This document shows, one piece after another, positions 6,843 through 8,379 of a stretch of DNA of 8,379 nt. Made by a program: the position numbers and the translations under genes. Position 1 is the stretch's first letter. Every line of letters starts with the position of its first letter. Origin of the DNA: Phenylobacterium sp. (GTDB lineage Bacteria > Pseudomonadota > Alphaproteobacteria > Caulobacterales > Caulobacteraceae); assembly GCA_019264505.1 (NCBI GenBank), contig JAHUZY010000282.1, forward strand, positions 1 to 8,379, in the 5' to 3' direction. Under the pieces are notes generated by a model. That model was not told where the DNA came from. It ran no database searches and saw only the letters and a program-made list of their open reading frames with translations.

Positions 6843-7627
6843 CTGGCGGCGTAGATCATCACCCCGGTGGCCACCGACAGGTTCAGGCTGTCGGCCCGGC
6901 CGCGCATGGGGATCTTGACGTTGACGTCGCAGAGGCTGGCCATCTCCGGCGGCAGGCCCTGCTGCTCATTGCCCATCAGGATCAGGGCGGGATGCACATA
7001 GTCGGCGCTGCGGTGATCGACCTCGGCGCTCAGGAGCGTGCCGACCACCGAGCCTGGCCAGTCCCGGCGCCAGGCGGCGAACTCGGCCTCGGTGGCCCGG
7101 GCGATGGGCACGGCGAAGATGGAGCCCATGGTGGCCCGCACCGCCTCCACCGAATAGGGATCGCAGCATTCCCCCACCAGCACCACGCCGCCGCAGCCGG
7201 CCGCATCGGCAGTCCGGATGATGGTCCCCAGATTGCCCGGATCGCGCACCCGGTGCAGGGCCACCCAGGCCTTGGCCAGGCGAGGTTGCAGGGCGGTGAG
7301 GGGGGTGAAGACCTGCGGGAAGACCCCGACCACGGCCTGGGGATTGTCCCGGCGGGAGACCTTGGCGAGGATTTCGGCCGTGACCTCGATCACCTCGCCG
7401 CCGGCGTCTTCCGTCGCTTCGGCTGCGGCCTGCAGCAGGGGATGATCAGCGGCGTCGCGGCCATAGAGCAGGATCTGCGGCGCATGGCCGGTCTCCACGC
7501 CCTCGGTGACGTTCTTCAGGCCCTCGGCCACGAACAGGCCCGTCTCGTCACGGGTCTTGCGCTGGTGCAGGGCGCGCACGGCCTTGACCGTGGGGTTAGT
7601 CAGGGAGGTGACGGTGCGGCCGCTCAC
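6839..7627 (-). CDS. SpoU/TrmH-family RNA 2'-O-methyltransferase
   Basis: Cytoplasmic S-adenosylmethionine-dependent enzyme of 262 residues that probably methylates a ribose 2'-OH in rRNA or tRNA. An N-terminal SpoU substrate-binding region (about 29-104, with LFVAEGLKNV and RRDNPQAVVGV) precedes the knotted SpoU methyltransferase domain (about 119-260). Its three motifs are NLGTIIRTADAAG (132-144), LILMGNEQQGLP (215-226) and VKIPMRGRADSLNLSVATGV (237-256, with the key N249). I chose GTG at 7627 because it overlaps the upstream methyltransferase stop in GTGA and begins MSGRTVTSLTNPTVK, a typical start for this family. An in-frame ATG at 7702 would add 25 residues (GRAGPGRGG..) read inside the upstream gene and matching nothing. 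The stop codon shares a CTAG with the helicase stop. The target nucleotide is unknown; RlmB-like or TsnR-like activity are both possible. Confidence 0.93.
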   Translation of the reverse strand: MSGRTVTSLTNPTVKAVRALHQRKTRDETGLFVAEGLKNVTEGVETGHAPQILLYGRDAADHPLLQAAAEATEDAGGEVIEVTAEILAKVSRRDNPQAVVGVFPQVFTPLTALQPRLAKAWVALHRVRDPGNLGTIIRTADAAGCGGVVLVGECCDPYSVEAVRATMGSIFAVPIARATEAEFAAWRRDWPGSVVGTLLSAEVDHRSADYVHPALILMGNEQQGLPPEMASLCDVNVKIPMRGRADSLNLSVATGVMIYAAS

Positions 7628-8379
7628 GAGGCCCACCGGGCGTAGAAGGACAGGCCAATCTGTCGCTCGCCAGCCGCCTCGGCCAGGGCCAGCTCGCCCC
7701 ACTCGATGGTTCCGCCACGATCGGCGAGGCGGTCGGACAACAGGCCGGCCAGGGCCGCGCCGGAGATGCGCGCGGCATAGGCGTTGAGGATCAGGAAGGA
7801 CGCCTTTTCCGAGAGAAGTTCAGCACATAAAGCCGAAAGCTCAGGCAGATCCTCAAACAGGCGCCACACCTCGCCTGTGGGGCCGCGGCCGTATTTGGGC
7901 GGATCCAGGATGATCCCCTCATAGCGGGAGCCGCGGCGCACCTCCCGCTGCACGTAGCGGCGGGCGTCCTCGCAGATCCAGCGGACGGGGCGATCGGCCA
8001 GGTTGGACAGCTCAGCGTTCTCCCGGGCCATGGCGATGGCCTTCTTGGAGGCGTCCACATGGGTGACCGCCGCGCCGGCGGCGGCGCAGACCAGACTGGC
8101 CACACCGGTGTATCCGAACAGGTTCAGGACCCGGGGCGGCTCCGCCTCGGCCTGGATCTGGCTGCGGATGCGCGTCTCCAGCCACTCCCAGTTCGCAGCC
8201 TGCTCGGGGAAGAAGGCCAGGTGGCGGAAGGCGGTGAAACGGGCGTTGAACCGCGCCTGGCGCCAGGACATGGACCAGGCCTCCAGCGGCGCGCCCTGGA
8301 AGCGCCAGCGGCCGGCGTCCTCCTCGTCGCTGGGATCGAAGATGGCGTCGGCGGCCGCCCAGGTGGCGGCGTCCAGACG
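7624..8379 (-). CDS. Class I SAM-dependent methyltransferase, RlmI-like (COG1092 type; 5' end cut by window edge)
   Basis: Probable rRNA-modifying methyltransferase. 251 C-terminal residues are visible, and the frame stays open to the right edge, so the ATG at 8271 is internal: residues before it (RWRFQGAPLEAW and neighbours) look like genuine protein and run straight into ARFTAFRHLAFFPEQAANW, a conserved stretch of the alphaproteobacterial form. In visible numbering, motif I is NLFGYTG (86-92), the acidic SAM-binding loop is VDAS (108-111), EDARR contains D138, and motif IV is DPPKYGRGP (159-167), as in RlmI/RlmK-type enzymes. A PUA RNA-binding domain is not seen; the missing N-terminus, perhaps 40-60 residues, seems too short for one. 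The gene ends in GTGA, overlapping the start of the SpoU methyltransferase, so the two are translationally coupled. The exact target base is not deducible. Confidence 0.9.
   Translation of the reverse strand, partial: RLDAATWAAADAIFDPSDEEDAGRWRFQGAPLEAWSMSWRQARFNARFTAFRHLAFFPEQAANWEWLETRIRSQIQAEAEPPRVLNLFGYTGVASLVCAAAGAAVTHVDASKKAIAMARENAELSNLADRPVRWICEDARRYVQREVRRGSRYEGIILDPPKYGRGPTGEVWRLFEDLPELSALCAELLSEKASFLILNAYAARISGAALAGLLSDRLADRGGTIEWGELALAEAAGERQIGLSFYARWAS

Noticed and set aside
6785..7645. Plus-strand open frame of 286 codons opposite the SpoU methyltransferase
   Set aside because: Overlaps the helicase end and lies opposite a gene with all three SpoU motifs; translation is G/H/A-rich noise.
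7628..7702. 25-residue N-terminal extension of the SpoU methyltransferase from ATG at 7702
   Set aside because: Lies wholly within the upstream methyltransferase gene, encodes a G/R-rich stretch unlike the family, and the GTG at 7627 makes a standard 4-base overlap.
1..8379. Mobile element, CRISPR, phage or toxin-antitoxin system
   Set aside because: No transposase, integrase, direct-repeat array, tRNA boundary or change in composition is visible; all genes are housekeeping or common regulatory and transport types.

Overview
The window is ordinary, densely coding chromosomal DNA from a high-GC alphaproteobacterium. The style of the proteins (OmpR/EnvZ-like pair, YcbL-like metallo-hydrolase, HrpB, COG1092-type methyltransferase) and the strong G/C preference at third codon positions suggest Caulobacterales (Caulobacter, Phenylobacterium or Brevundimonas), but this is a judgement from family resemblance, not a search. 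No RNA gene, insertion sequence, CRISPR array, prophage or other mobile element is visible, and no non-coding stretch exceeds about 135 bases.

Left part (1-2806, all minus strand): a metallo-beta-lactamase-fold hydrolase of the glyoxalase II/YcbL type (2135-2806) is followed after 65 bases by an OmpR-family response regulator (1329-2069). The regulator's stop codon overlaps the TTG start of an EnvZ-like membrane histidine kinase (1-1332), whose last residues run off the left edge. Regulator and kinase are a cognate, translationally coupled two-component pair. Whether the hydrolase shares their transcript is open.

Middle (2807-6842, plus strand): a 133-base divergent intergenic region separates the hydrolase from a sodium-dependent transporter of the NSS/SNF family with 11 predicted membrane segments (2940-4376). 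It is followed 33 bases later by an HrpB-type DExH RNA helicase (4410-6842). The two are probably cotranscribed but have no obvious functional link. A perfect 6-bp inverted repeat with a 5-base spacer lies just upstream of the transporter start.

Right part (6839-8379, minus strand): a class I SAM-dependent (RlmI-like) methyltransferase, truncated by the right edge, is coupled through a GTGA overlap to a SpoU/TrmH-family RNA 2'-O-methyltransferase. This is a small two-gene RNA-modification unit. It converges on the helicase gene so tightly that both stop codons lie in a single CTAG palindrome.

I found no convincing new biological system. The points most worth a second look are the shared-stop convergent junction, the inverted repeat in the transporter leader, the glycine at a substrate-pocket position of the transporter, and the start-site choices that differ from simple longest-ORF calls.
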